64,000 nt of DNA from Mesorhizobium sp. M8A.F.Ca.ET.218.01.1.1 (GTDB lineage: Bacteria; Pseudomonadota; Alphaproteobacteria; Rhizobiales; Rhizobiaceae), in assembly GCF_004791165.1 (NCBI RefSeq), contig NZ_SRUZ01000009.1, positions 212,873 to 276,872 on the forward strand. Reading direction: 5' to 3'. The translations under genes were made by a program, and so were the position numbers. The notes under the pieces were generated by a model that ran no database searches, was not told the origin of the DNA, and saw nothing but the letters and a program-made list of their open reading frames with translations. Each line of letters opens with the position of its first letter. Position 1 is the first letter of the stretch. Positions 9,151 through 18,250 of this stretch are shown here, piece by piece.

Positions 9151-10659
9151 CTATGCGAGCCCAAGTTTTGCCGCGAGGCCAATGCGCTGCATCTTGCCCG
9201 TGGCGCCCTTCGGGATCTCCGGCACAAAGACTACAAGTCGTGGCACTTTGAAGTCGGCCAGCCGACCCGCCGCGAACTCCCGAATATCACGCTCGCCTAC
9301 CTGGGCTCCCTCCCTCAGCACAATGGCCGCGGCAACGTCCTCACCAAGCTTGTCATGCGGTATGGCGAAGGTCACAGCCTGGTGAACCGCAGGGTGGGCC
9401 ATCAAGACTTCATCGACCTCAAGTGGGGCGATTTTCTCGCCACCGCGGTTGATGATCTCCTTCAGCCGGCCCGTAAGGCGAAGAAAACCGTCATCGTCCA
9501 TCACACCCTGATCGCCGGTGCGAAACCAGCCGTGAGCAAATGCCTCGGCGTTCGCTTTCGGGTTGTTCTCGTAGCCACGCGTGACGTTTGCGCCGCGTGT
9601 GACGATTTCTCCTTCCTGTCCGGGAGCAAGCAATCGTCCGTCCGCGGCCATGATGGCAACCTCGGGTCCCGCAGCGACGCCGACACTTCCTGGCTTGCGC
9701 TGGCCTGGCGGCAACTGATTGGACGTCATCTGATGGGCGTTCTCAGTCATCGAGTAGGCTTCGATAACCGGGCACGCAAAAACGCGCTCCATTTCGGCGA
9801 AGACGGGTGATGGCAATGATGCCGAGCTCGAACGGATGAACCGCAACCGGTTGGCGGCAATAAGCTCCGCATTGCCACTGCTGCGCGCCAGTATCGCCTG
9901 GTGCATCGTCGGCACGGCCGTATACCAGGTCGATTTGGCCTCGTTCATCCAGCTGACGAACTTCAGCGCATTGAAGCCGGGCGTACAGAAGACACTGCCG
10001 CCAGCCGACAGGCTTGCCAGCACGGCCGCCACCAGACCGTGAATATGAAAGAGTGGCATGATGTTGAGGCAACGGTCCGACGGCCCGAGCTTGAGCGTCC
10101 CTACGATATTTGCCGCTGAAGTCAGCAGGTTCGTATGACTAAGCGGCACTATCTTGGGTTTGGAGGTCGTACCCGAAGTATGGAGGACCAGGGCGATATC
10201 CTCAGATTCCGCCGGTCCAGGCGTGGTGGCCACCGACGGTGTGCCCGACATATCGAAGAGACCAGCCGGACCCTCTTCTCGTGCGTGCAGGTGAATTATC
10301 GGTATCCCGACACGAGCGGCTGCAGCGAGCGCTGGGCTCTTGCTACCGGCCGCAACGAGAAGCGCCTTCGCCTTGAGATCATCCAGGTAAAAGAAAAACT
10401 CGTCCTCGCGGTAGGCTGGATTGAGTGGAGCTGTCGTACAGGTGGTTGCGCAGGCTAGGAAGGCGGCGACCATCTCGGGGCCGTTGACAAGGACGATGGC
10501 TAGTTTGTCACCCCTCCCAATGCCAAGATTGTTGAGAGATATGACCGTTCGATCGACAAGAGCCAGCAGTTCTCCCGAGGTGACGTCCGAGCGCGCGGGA
10601 GCCCCAATTGCTCGAGCACTCGAGGGCGCTGAACTTAGGATATCGCGGATCGTGTTCAT
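9151..10659 (-). CDS. AMP-forming acyl-CoA synthetase (oxalyl-CoA-synthetase-like)
   Basis: A 502-residue ANL-superfamily ligase. The P-loop is LVLHTSGTTSKPK, the A5 motif region is YSMTENAHQ, the hinge is TGRLKEIINRGGEKI, and the adenylation lysine is in PKGATGKMQR. The N-terminal layout (short, APLNPAY then EFFFYLDDL) resembles the oxalate-CoA ligase/AAE3/Pcs60 branch. It should activate a small carboxylate, possibly oxalate or another dicarboxylate, as its CoA thioester. ATG 10659 is chosen because it has an AGGGCGG site and starts 12 bases past the ATPase stop; an upstream TTG at 10674 overlaps that gene. Co-transcribed with the amino-acid importer. Confidence 0.85.
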   Translation of the reverse strand: MNTIRDILSSAPSSARAIGAPARSDVTSGELLALVDRTVISLNNLGIGRGDKLAIVLVNGPEMVAAFLACATTCTTAPLNPAYREDEFFFYLDDLKAKALLVAAGSKSPALAAAARVGIPIIHLHAREEGPAGLFDMSGTPSVATTPGPAESEDIALVLHTSGTTSKPKIVPLSHTNLLTSAANIVGTLKLGPSDRCLNIMPLFHIHGLVAAVLASLSAGGSVFCTPGFNALKFVSWMNEAKSTWYTAVPTMHQAILARSSGNAELIAANRLRFIRSSSASLPSPVFAEMERVFACPVIEAYSMTENAHQMTSNQLPPGQRKPGSVGVAAGPEVAIMAADGRLLAPGQEGEIVTRGANVTRGYENNPKANAEAFAHGWFRTGDQGVMDDDGFLRLTGRLKEIINRGGEKIAPLEVDEVLMAHPAVHQAVTFAIPHDKLGEDVAAAIVLREGAQVGERDIREFAAGRLADFKVPRLVVFVPEIPKGATGKMQRIGLAAKLGLA

Positions 10660-10670
10660 GCGTACCGCCC

Positions 10671-11465
10671 TCAATCTCGCTTGCCAATGACTCGAGATAG
10701 AAATGCCGCGGTCCGTTCATGGGCAGGCGCGGTGAAGAATTGCTCCGGAGGCGCATCCTCTATTATCTGGCCGCCGTGCATCATGATGACGCGGTTTGCC
10801 ACTTCGCGCGCGAAGCCCATCTCGTGGCTCACCACGATCATGGTCATGCCCTCGCGGGCGAGTTCCTTCATGACGTCCAGGACTTCGCCAATCATCTCAG
10901 GGTCGAGCGCACTGGTCGGCTCGTCGAACAGCATAAGGGCAGGACGCATGGCCAGCGCACGGGCAATGGCCACACGCTGTTGCTGACCACCAGACAGTTG
11001 CGCGGGGTAAGTGTTCTCTTTTTCGGCCAAGCCAACGCGGGCGAGCAATGCGCGGCCCGTTCGGAGCGCTTCCTCACGCGGAATCTTGCGCACGTGAATC
11101 GGCGCTTCGATAATGTTTTCGAGGGCCGTCAGGTGGGGAAAAAGATTGAACAGCTGAAAGACCATTCCAATCTCGCAGCGTTGACGAGCGATGTTGCGCT
11201 CGCTGTCTTCAACAAGCAGACCATTGCGTTCGCGATAGCCGATCAGATGGCCGTTGACCTCGATCCGACCCTTCTGAATTTTCTCAAGGTGATTGATGCA
11301 GCGTATGAACGTGGTCTTGCCCGACCCCGACGCACCAACGATGACGACCACCTCTCCCTTGCGGACGGTAAGATCGATTCCCTTGAGAACCTGAAGGTCT
11401 CCGAAGCGTTTTTCCACTCCGCGCGCGGTGACAATCGCAGGCTCCGCCACCGGATCATCGCTCAT
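10671..11465 (-). CDS. Polar amino-acid ABC importer ATPase (GlnQ/HisP type)
   Basis: 264 residues. Walker A GASGSGKTT, signature LSGGQQQR, Walker B LMLFDEPTSALDPE and H-loop VVSHEMGFA are complete. The loop after Walker A (INHLEKIQKG) is typical of amino-acid importers. The start overlaps the permease stop by four bases (ATGA), which implies translational coupling. It energises uptake by the permease and binding protein just upstream. Confidence 0.93.
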   Translation of the reverse strand: MSDDPVAEPAIVTARGVEKRFGDLQVLKGIDLTVRKGEVVVIVGASGSGKTTFIRCINHLEKIQKGRIEVNGHLIGYRERNGLLVEDSERNIARQRCEIGMVFQLFNLFPHLTALENIIEAPIHVRKIPREEALRTGRALLARVGLAEKENTYPAQLSGGQQQRVAIARALAMRPALMLFDEPTSALDPEMIGEVLDVMKELAREGMTMIVVSHEMGFAREVANRVIMMHGGQIIEDAPPEQFFTAPAHERTAAFLSRVIGKRD

Positions 11466-12241
11466 CGCGGTTCTCCAATTTGTCCAAAACCGAACAGGCG
11501 CCGGTATCCCTTTGATGCAAGTTTGCGGGAAGCTGCCGCGGCAGGATCGCCAAACCGTGACTCGAGCCGCTGCTGGACAAAGCCCCAGAGCGTGGTGAGG
11601 GTCAGATAGTAGCAGGCGACCACCATATACAGCTCAAAAACACGAAAGGTTACGGAGGTAACCATCTGCGTTGCGAGCAGAAGTTCGGGGACGCCAATCA
11701 CGCTCAGCAGTGTCGTGTTTTTCAGCATGCTGTTGAATTCGTTGCCCAGCGGCGGGACAACTACGCGCGCTGCTTGCGGCAGTATGATGCGGCGCATGTA
11801 GAGGCCATATGTCATTCCCAGGGACTTTGACGCTTCCGTCTGGCCTAGGTTGACGGAATTGATCCCGGCTCGAATGATCTCCGCCATGTAGGCTGCTTCA
11901 TTCAGCGTCAATGCAAGAAGTCCTGCCTGCAGATTGCCGGGAAGCGTCGCGAAGCCGAGATTGATGTCCTCGAAGCGAAAAATGTTCGCGGCCGCCAAGC
12001 CGGTGTAAATAAAAACGATCTGCACCAGCAATGGCGTGCCGCGAAAACCCCACACGAAGATTCGCGCGGGCACTTGCAGAAGGCGATGCTTCGAAATCCG
12101 GGCCAAGGCTATGAACAGCCCCAGAACGGTTCCGAAGCCCTGAGCGACCACGCTAATGCTTAGGGTCAGCCAGAGACCGTGCAAATAGACCGAACTTGGC
12201 CAGAACAGGTACTCCCAGAAAACGCCCCATTCGAAGTTCAT
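11462..12241 (-). CDS. Polar amino-acid ABC importer permease (His/Glu/Gln/Arg/opine type)
   Basis: A 259-residue inner-membrane protein. It has the HisMQ-family layout: an N-terminal helix, then GLWLTLSISV, and the EAA loop EIIRAGINSVNLGQTEASKSLGM cut short here to its key words AGI..GQ.EA..LG, which contacts the ATPase. About five membrane spans. As only one permease gene is present, it probably forms a homodimer. It lies nine bases downstream of the binding-protein gene. Confidence 0.92.
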   Translation of the reverse strand: MNFEWGVFWEYLFWPSSVYLHGLWLTLSISVVAQGFGTVLGLFIALARISKHRLLQVPARIFVWGFRGTPLLVQIVFIYTGLAAANIFRFEDINLGFATLPGNLQAGLLALTLNEAAYMAEIIRAGINSVNLGQTEASKSLGMTYGLYMRRIILPQAARVVVPPLGNEFNSMLKNTTLLSVIGVPELLLATQMVTSVTFRVFELYMVVACYYLTLTTLWGFVQQRLESRFGDPAAAASRKLASKGYRRLFGFGQIGEPR

Positions 12242-12250
12242 GAAGGCCGC

Positions 12251-13060
12251 CTATTCGATTGCGTCCCCTTCGAGCCCCCACTTCGCGAGTAACTTCTTGT
12301 AGGTACCGTCGGCCCTCATCGAATCGAAGGCCTTCTGAACGGCATCATGCATCTCGACCTCACCTTTGCGGGTGGCGATTCCGGTCTTGATCTTAGCGAA
12401 CGGCTCGCCGCCAATGTCGAAAATATGGCCCGCTTTCTGGAGGAAGAAAGCAGCTGTTTCGAGAGTGGTTCCGTATGCATCCACCTGGCCAATTTGCAGC
12501 GCCTGGCGAGCATCGGAATCCTTTGGGAAGACCGTGACCGTTACCTCAGGTTTTCCAGCTTCCTTGAATTTCTTGTTCTGCTCGTCCAGCAGGCTCTGGA
12601 TCGTCGTGCCATTGTCCACTGCGGCCTTGAGACCCGAAAGATCATCAAGTCCCTTGACATTCTTCGGGTTGCCCTTCGCCACTAAGAGCGACTGGCTCGA
12701 ATACATGTAGTTGACAAAGTCGACGACCTCGCGGCGCGCCGGCTTGTCGAAAAGCTGCGACAGAATGGCATCGCACTGTTTCGCCAGGAGAGCCGGAACG
12801 ATCGCGCTGAATGCAGTCTCCTTCCACTCGACCTTTACCCCCATCCGCTTCCCGATCTCTGTGCCGATATCGACATCCATACCGCCCAGAACCTGGTTTT
12901 CGTCGTAGAAACCGAGCGGCGGGTTCCCGAATTCGGCGCAATACGTGATCTTGCCCGCCTTGGCGATATCCGCTGGCGGCGCCACCTCAGCCGCATGAGC
13001 AACACCAACCGCGAAGACGAGCGCGATGGCACAACCGGCACTCTTGGAGAAACGAGACAT
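12251..13060 (-). CDS. Amino-acid ABC importer binding protein
   Basis: A 269-residue periplasmic binding protein of the SBP_bac_3 family. The signal peptide runs from MSRFSKSAG to an AHAAE cleavage region around residue 22. The mature part has the family motifs NPPLGFYDE, VLGGMDVDIG and KVEWKETAF. I choose ATG 13060 because of its strong AGGGGAAGG site and because the signal peptide begins there; an in-frame extension to 13150 has no signal character. First gene of the minus-strand operon, facing the regulator gene. The family is broad (glutamine, opines, cystine), so the ligand is unknown. Confidence 0.92.
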   Translation of the reverse strand: MSRFSKSAGCAIALVFAVGVAHAAEVAPPADIAKAGKITYCAEFGNPPLGFYDENQVLGGMDVDIGTEIGKRMGVKVEWKETAFSAIVPALLAKQCDAILSQLFDKPARREVVDFVNYMYSSQSLLVAKGNPKNVKGLDDLSGLKAAVDNGTTIQSLLDEQNKKFKEAGKPEVTVTVFPKDSDARQALQIGQVDAYGTTLETAAFFLQKAGHIFDIGGEPFAKIKTGIATRKGEVEMHDAVQKAFDSMRADGTYKKLLAKWGLEGDAIE

Positions 13061-13098
13061 CTGGCAACCTTCCCCTTGTTTATCGGCCCAACGATTTG

Positions 13099-13116
13099 GA
13101 CCATTGCTTATTGGTC
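13099..13116. promoter_or_regulatory. Possible regulator operator between divergent genes
   Basis: GACCA and TGGTC form a short inverted repeat with an eight-base spacer in the gap between the importer operon and the FCD regulator. The left arm overlaps TGGACCA (13097-13103), and ATGGTC recurs at 13223-13228 next to the regulator start. FCD regulators bind short palindromes in such gaps, but the arms are only five bases, so chance is possible. Confidence 0.3.
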
Positions 13117-13232
13117 TATTTGTTGATAGTGTTCTTGTTATGAGTTTCATTATCTATTTCCCAACGCTTGCGCCCTGTCAACACACAGTGGGCGCTCGCC
13201 AATCAAAATAAGCCAATGCGGAATGGTCTAGT

Positions 13233-13904
13233 ATGAAGAGGTCCGACTACGCTCACCAGAAGCTTGACGAAATGCTGCGTGAGAACCGTTTCCAGCCGCA
13301 GAGCCGGCTTCCGCCGGAACGCGATCTAGCGCGGCAGCTTGACGTCAGTCGAATGGGGTTGCGGGTGGCGCTTGATCGGCTCGAGGCGGAAGGACGGATC
13401 TGGCGCCATGTCGGTCAGGGTACCTTTGCTGGTTCGCGTCCCGAGAAAGCACCGACACAACTGTCGTTCGTTACCGCAAACACGAGCCCGGCCGAGGCGC
13501 TAGAGGCACGCCTAGCGATCGAACCTCAGATCGCCCGAATGGCAGCGCTGCGTGCGAGCGAACTTCAAATTTCCGATATGTTCGGACTAGTTCAGAAAGG
13601 AAGAGCCTCGGGAGATCCTGCAGCGTGGGAGTCTTGGGATGGGCAATTCCACCGGGCACTGTGTCTGGTCACGGGCAATCGACTCCTGCTTTCAATTTTC
13701 GATAGCTTTAATGCGATAAGACGGCAAAGGACGTGGAGCCAGCTGCGTCAGGCTGTACTCACGCCGGAGCGACGGGAGCACTATGCGCAGCAGCACAAGA
13801 CCATTCTGGATGCCATCAGCGGTCGCGACGCCCTGCAAGCGGAAACCGCTATGCGCACGCACATAGAAGACGTAGCCCGCAGTCTGCTCGATCCCCGCAA
13901 GTAA
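13233..13904 (+). CDS. GntR-family transcriptional regulator, FCD/FadR subfamily
   Basis: 223 residues. Residues 1-70 are a GntR winged helix (SRLPPERDLARQLDVSRMGLR with the wing GRIWRHVGQGTF); residues 85-220 are the all-helical FCD ligand domain, with the expected acidic and histidine metal positions (FHRAL, HKTILDAI, THIEDV). It is divergent from the amino-acid importer/ggt operon, 172 bases away, and is the natural candidate for its ligand-responsive repressor. ATG at 13233. Confidence 0.9.
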   Translation: MKRSDYAHQKLDEMLRENRFQPQSRLPPERDLARQLDVSRMGLRVALDRLEAEGRIWRHVGQGTFAGSRPEKAPTQLSFVTANTSPAEALEARLAIEPQIARMAALRASELQISDMFGLVQKGRASGDPAAWESWDGQFHRALCLVTGNRLLLSIFDSFNAIRRQRTWSQLRQAVLTPERREHYAQQHKTILDAISGRDALQAETAMRTHIEDVARSLLDPRK

Positions 13905-14738
13905 GCGAGTATTCGGCTTCACAATTGCAGTCAGACGTATTCCAAATTCGCGCCTGAACACGTGCAGCCTGCGAAAATGGATCATATTGCTAGCCTGTCC
14001 GAGCTATCTTCGTTGGATCAGTGTTCGCGCTGCTAGCCCTGCTGGCCCTCCATGACCCCTTTGCCGAAGCGGTGGCGCATGTTGGGGTGCTACCGCAGTA
14101 GGAGTTATCCCACAGCCTTCCCTCACGGCTTGCGCCTTGGCGCAGCCTATGCATGCGCCGGTCGAGCTGGCGTGGGAGGCGGTCGGGCGGAGGGTTGGGC
14201 CGCAGCTTCGGTAACCTCGGCTTGCTCGTCTTTCTTAGTCGCCTCCACGCGCTATCCGGCGCACGCGCCAGAAGTCGATGCCTTCATAGCTATCCAAAAC
14301 CCGAATCCCACTTTATCCATAAGCAACCGCAATTCGGGCTGAGGCGCGACCTAGAAAGTTCGAAAAGCTTCCAGGAGCACCGGTCGAATCCGAATTGTAG
14401 GACCATTCAACGACCCCCTCCGGGCCGGGAGCTGATAGGGAGCGTCCGGGCTGTGCAACGAGAATGCGGACATACGACCACCTACTGCCCGAGGCCGAAA
14501 TTGCCCCGAAGCGACCCTTGTCGGGGCTATGATGTTGGAAACGAAGACTGCCGCCTAGTTCCTGCGGCTCGGATCGCTATCGACGCCGTAACCGGCCGGC
14601 CCGCTATGTAGCCTTCGGGCAGAGCGAGTTCGGCGCATCGCTCGATATGCCGATTTGGTCTCTCAGGGTGAGCGCCAGGACCATCCTCCCTTCCCAACCT
14701 CTGCAATCTATGATCCGCTCCCGCCACAGGAGGATTGC
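13905..14738. other. Gene-free stretch before the sulfotransferase
   Basis: No reading frame on either strand has recognisable protein features. It contains one copy of a 24-base repeat at 14353-14376. Otherwise it looks like decayed or spacer DNA; I cannot name what it came from. Confidence 0.6.
14353..14376 (+). repeat. 24-bp direct repeat, copy 1
   Basis: Begins AGAAAGTTCGAAAA and ends CTTCCAGGA. It matches the copy at 15901-15924 in 23 of 24 positions (G/C difference at the fifteenth base). The pair brackets the sulfotransferase gene. Confidence 0.7.
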
Positions 14739-15338
14739 ATGGCATTATCTGTTATCGGGGCAGGGTTCGGCCGCACCGGCACGCACACTCTGAACCTGGC
14801 GCTTGAAATGCTCGGGTTCGGGCCGTGCCATCACATGGAGGACGTCAACTCTAACCCCGAGCACCGCGACCTGATCCGCGCCGCGGGGCGCGGCGAGCCG
14901 GTGGCTTGGGACGTCGTCTATGCCGGCTACAAGTCGGCAGTCGACTGGCCGACGGCCTATTTCTGGCGCGAACTCGCAGAGTATTTCCCCGACGCCAAGC
15001 TGATCCTCACCGTTCGCAACCCCGAGGACTGGTACAGGAGCGCACGCGCCACGATCTTCAACACCATGGGCCAGACCTCCGACCCGCAAAGTTTTGGCCG
15101 GGCCGTCATAGAGACGAAAATTTTCAGCGGTCGTCTCGACGACGAAACCCATGCTATCGAAGTGCTCGAAGCCCACAACGCCGAAGTGATCTCGGCTTTC
15201 CCGCCGTCGCGCCTGCTGGTCTATCAGGTGGCCGAAGGCTGGCCGAACCTGTGCGCCTTTCTCGGCGTGCCGATCCCGGCCGAACCCTTCCCCCACAGCA
15301 ACACCACTACCGAATTCCGAAGCCGCTTCGCCAAATAA
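14739..15338 (+). CDS. Sulfotransferase-family protein (P-loop)
   Basis: 199 residues. The N-terminus GAGFGRTGTHTLNLALEML is the phosphosulfate-binding loop of the sulfotransferase-like P-loop family that bacteria share with animals (Sulfotransfer_4 type). LILTVRNPEDWYRSA is the conserved 3'-phosphate-binding Arg-...-Ser region, and the tail WPNLCAFLGVPIP is typical of the family. It may transfer sulfate from PAPS to an alcohol or may have another role; many members are uncharacterised. ATG 14739 has an excellent AGGAGG site. It stands alone in a gene-poor stretch between two copies of a 24-bp repeat, so it may be an acquired single-gene insert. Confidence 0.85.
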   Translation: MALSVIGAGFGRTGTHTLNLALEMLGFGPCHHMEDVNSNPEHRDLIRAAGRGEPVAWDVVYAGYKSAVDWPTAYFWRELAEYFPDAKLILTVRNPEDWYRSARATIFNTMGQTSDPQSFGRAVIETKIFSGRLDDETHAIEVLEAHNAEVISAFPPSRLLVYQVAEGWPNLCAFLGVPIPAEPFPHSNTTTEFRSRFAK

Positions 15339-16550
15339 GCCCCGCACCGAGTTCGACCCCGTAGCCCGGGTAACGCGCGTAGCAGCCTGTCCACGGCCGC
15401 TCCGATGCTTGTAACCAATAGAAGCGGGTGCACCAGCAAGGGGAAGGTGGCCGCTGTTGGGCGCAAAGGTGCCATTGCGGCTAGCCGCTCGGATGTCCGC
15501 TTCTGGACGGCGGCCATGATAAGTTCAATGGCCAACTTGAGGCGCATTGCCGAACGGCAGCCTTGGGCCAACTTGACGATCCGTAGACAGGCACACAAAA
15601 CGGACGATGTTCAGTTTATGTGACGCGGCTTAGGCGATCGACATACCCCGCCCGAACCTGTTGCTCGCGACAGGCTCACCCAGCGCATCGAGCCGCGATC
15701 ACGCCGAGGCCAGGGGGTCGTTGCGGGGACAGGATTTGACTCTGCTGATCTCGCTTGCGAAGTCCCGTCAGCAGACGAACTCGGTTGCAGCGCTGTATTG
15801 GCGGTAGCTCTCTACCGACTCGAACCCAGTTGCACCACAGCGGATCCAGACAGCCCCACCTCCTTCAGAAGCGCGCGCATCTCAACGGGAGTCGCAAGAC
15901 AGAAAGTTCGAAAACCTTCCAGGAACCCCAGGCAAATTGGACGCCGTATCGGACAACAAAGGGCACGGATATCGCAGTGAACGTCCGCAATGGAACGGTC
16001 AATATCGTCGGCAAAAGAGCGTCCAAATAGGGCTGTCGGCGGCTTCATCGTGGGAACGAAAAAAGAAGAGAAGCGGAACTTTCGTGTGCGTTTTTTGCAC
16101 ACAGAGACTCGTAAATGGCTGATTTTATTTATATATCTTCCCCATCCATCATGGGTGCTATCGGCGTATCCGCTGCCGTGGAGCGCGATTGGATAACGCC
16201 TAGCTGGGCTGTCACGCGTGTGCCAATTCCAGTCTGCCATTTATGCGACTTTCGAAGCACAAAAAGCGAACATGGAGAGGCGGCATAGCACTGGCTCACT
16301 TCGGCTATCGGCGGGCTTGTGAATGTCCGGGAGGGGGCGACAGCGGACCGACAGCTTTCATGCTGGTTGCCTTCGCTAGACACCTTGCCGAAAAAACAGA
16401 CTATGCGCCAATATGGTCTGGCGAAGCCAAATTTTTCGCAGAGATGGCTGCGGCAGTCATCGGCCCCGTGTGACGATGGTCACCAACTATTCTTCTTCAC
16501 GCCGTACCAACGCACAACAAAGACGATCGAGACTTCTACTCCTCCAGAGC
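15339..16550. other. Gene-free stretch after the sulfotransferase
   Basis: About 1.2 kb without a convincing gene. It holds the second 24-bp repeat (15901-15924) and a hairpin with 6-bp arms and a T-rich loop at 16084-16102. Short reading frames are present on both strands but none shows family motifs. Confidence 0.6.
15901..15924 (+). repeat. 24-bp direct repeat, copy 2
   Basis: Same orientation as the copy at 14353-14376 with a single mismatch; the start-to-start distance is 1548 bases. The flanking bases diverge quickly. Confidence 0.7.
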
Positions 16551-17453
16551 TTACAGGTTCGGCCGCCCCATGGGTTTTCGCACGGCTATGATTAGTCCTA
16601 TCAAAACAAACATGAAGCCGGCACCGTCAATTGGCTTGACATGCTCGCCCAGAACAAAAAAGGAAAGAACTACCGCAAAAATTGGTGTCAGATGAATAAA
16701 CAGCCCTCCTGTCGCGGCGCCCAGACTGCGGACCCCAATGTTGTAGGCAGCCAGCCCCATGACCGATACGACGAGAACAAGATAAATGATGCTTAGCCAT
16801 GCGCAGGCGTTCAAAGACTTGATGGCGTGAAAGTCGCCCCTAGCGAAAACAGGCAACGAAGACGTGATCATTGCGGCAATCGACATCACGAACAGAGAGG
16901 TAAAGGGAGGAATGTCCTTGGGCAATTTTGCGGCAAGCACATTGTAAGCGCCCCACAACAGCGCAGCGCCCAACGCGATCGCGTCACCCAGGATCAGCTT
17001 GGAATCGAGTTGCCTTCCGACAAGCGCGTCCGACTGCACCATGATAACGCCAACCAACGACACGGCAAACCCGACCCAAGTAGCGTGACCGATCACCCCC
17101 GCGCGACGCGTGACGATCATAGCCACCAGCGGTGAGAGTGAGAGCGCGGTAGCTGCATGGGTCGCCGACGTAAGCGACACGGCTAAGTACAGCATTGTCT
17201 GGAACAGACCTAGTCCGACGATGCCCGACGACAGCAAAAGTGGCAGGGATCTTTTCACGGCTGCCGCGTTCGATCGTAATTGGAGCGCGACAAACGGAAA
17301 CAATACCAGGGCGGTACCGGCCCATCGCGTCAAGTTCAGTAGATCTGGTTCGACAATGCCCGCCAAGGACCGCCCAACAACAATATTGCTGGCCCATGCG
17401 AAAGGCGCAAAGACAAGCAGCAGCCATCCTGAAAAATTATCGATCTTCAGCAT
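16551..17453 (-). CDS. EamA/DMT-family transporter
   Basis: A 300-residue inner-membrane protein with two EamA halves and about ten hydrophobic spans. Half one begins WLLLVFAPFAWASNIVVGRS with SLTSATHAATALSLSPLVAMI before the midpoint; half two begins GDAIALGAALLWGAYNVLAAKL and ends with the conserved ILGEHV-type motif (FFVLGEHVKPIDGAG). Such proteins usually export amino acids or other metabolites. I prefer the ATG at 17453; a TTG six bases upstream is possible. It sits alone, on the same strand as wrbA 46 bases away. Confidence 0.9.
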   Translation of the reverse strand: MLKIDNFSGWLLLVFAPFAWASNIVVGRSLAGIVEPDLLNLTRWAGTALVLFPFVALQLRSNAAAVKRSLPLLLSSGIVGLGLFQTMLYLAVSLTSATHAATALSLSPLVAMIVTRRAGVIGHATWVGFAVSLVGVIMVQSDALVGRQLDSKLILGDAIALGAALLWGAYNVLAAKLPKDIPPFTSLFVMSIAAMITSSLPVFARGDFHAIKSLNACAWLSIIYLVLVVSVMGLAAYNIGVRSLGAATGGLFIHLTPIFAVVLSFFVLGEHVKPIDGAGFMFVLIGLIIAVRKPMGRPNL

Positions 17454-17499
17454 CGTCAAAACTCAGAATCGAAGAGTGCCCGAAGCCGCCAGATCTGCT

Positions 17500-18111
17500 C
17501 TAGCCTGGGCCCCTGGCAGCCAATTTTTTCGCAATGTCGGCGACGTGGCGCCCCAGAAACCGCGCGCCGTTCAGTTCCGTGACGCTGGGCTGCCTGGCGC
17601 CGTCGGTGCCCGTTACGGTGCTTGCGCCATAGGGCGTTCCGCCTGTCACCTCATCGACGCGCATCTGGCCTTTAAAAGAGTAGGGCAAGCCGGCCACGAC
17701 CATGCCGTGATGCAAAAGGCTGGCAAGTATTCCAACAAGCGTCGTTTCCTGCCCGCCATGCTGCGTTCCCGTCGAGGTGAAGGCCGCGCCGATCTTGCCG
17801 ATCAAGGCGCCCGTCATCCACAGGCTACCGGTCTGATCCCAAAAGTTCGCCATTTGCGCGGCCATCCGGCCGTAGCGCGTTCCAACCCCGACAATGATCG
17901 CGTCATACTCGACAAGATTTTCGACCTTGGCGACATCAGCGGCCTGGTCGATCTTGAAGCCGCTCTTTGCGGCGACCTCTGGCGGCGCCAGTTCAGGTAC
18001 CTTTTTGATGTCGACACTGGCGCCGGTCTCCCTCGCCCCGGCAGCCACGGCCTCGGCCATCTTTTCGATATGCCCGTAGGCGGAATAGTACAAGACGAGG
18101 ACCTTGGTCAT
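17500..18111 (-). CDS. wrbA: NAD(P)H:quinone oxidoreductase WrbA
   Basis: A 203-residue flavodoxin-like FMN protein that reduces quinones by two electrons and so avoids semiquinone radicals. VLVLYYSAYGHIEKMA is the phosphate-binding loop, IIVGVGTRYGRMAAQMANFWDQTG is cut here to its core GTRYGRM..Q...FWDQTG, and STGTQHGGQETTL and GGTPYGASTVTGTDG are WrbA signatures. The start at ATG 18111 has a GGAG site and gives the usual WrbA N-terminus; a long upstream extension is ignored. Divergent from a LysR gene. Confidence 0.95.
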   Translation of the reverse strand: MTKVLVLYYSAYGHIEKMAEAVAAGARETGASVDIKKVPELAPPEVAAKSGFKIDQAADVAKVENLVEYDAIIVGVGTRYGRMAAQMANFWDQTGSLWMTGALIGKIGAAFTSTGTQHGGQETTLVGILASLLHHGMVVAGLPYSFKGQMRVDEVTGGTPYGASTVTGTDGARQPSVTELNGARFLGRHVADIAKKLAARGPG

Positions 18112-18250
18112 AACAACTCCGATGGGTGCCAGATGCCAGTCATCGGTATCAGCATCCAATCGCAGCACAAACATCGAATAGTGAATGTTTTCATTGCGTG
18201 GATGCAGCATGAAATGGTATGGGACATGGATTAACCGGAAGGTGTGACCT

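Noticed and set aside
15780..15860. tRNA-like stretch with a GACTCGAACCC segment
   Set aside because: The arms needed for a cloverleaf do not pair on either strand.
14353..15924. Phage or integron attachment sites around the sulfotransferase
   Set aside because: No integrase, tRNA or recombinase gene is near; only the direct repeat itself is supported.
17110..18234. 374-codon open frame on the plus strand
   Set aside because: Antisense to wrbA and the EamA gene, both with unmistakable motifs.
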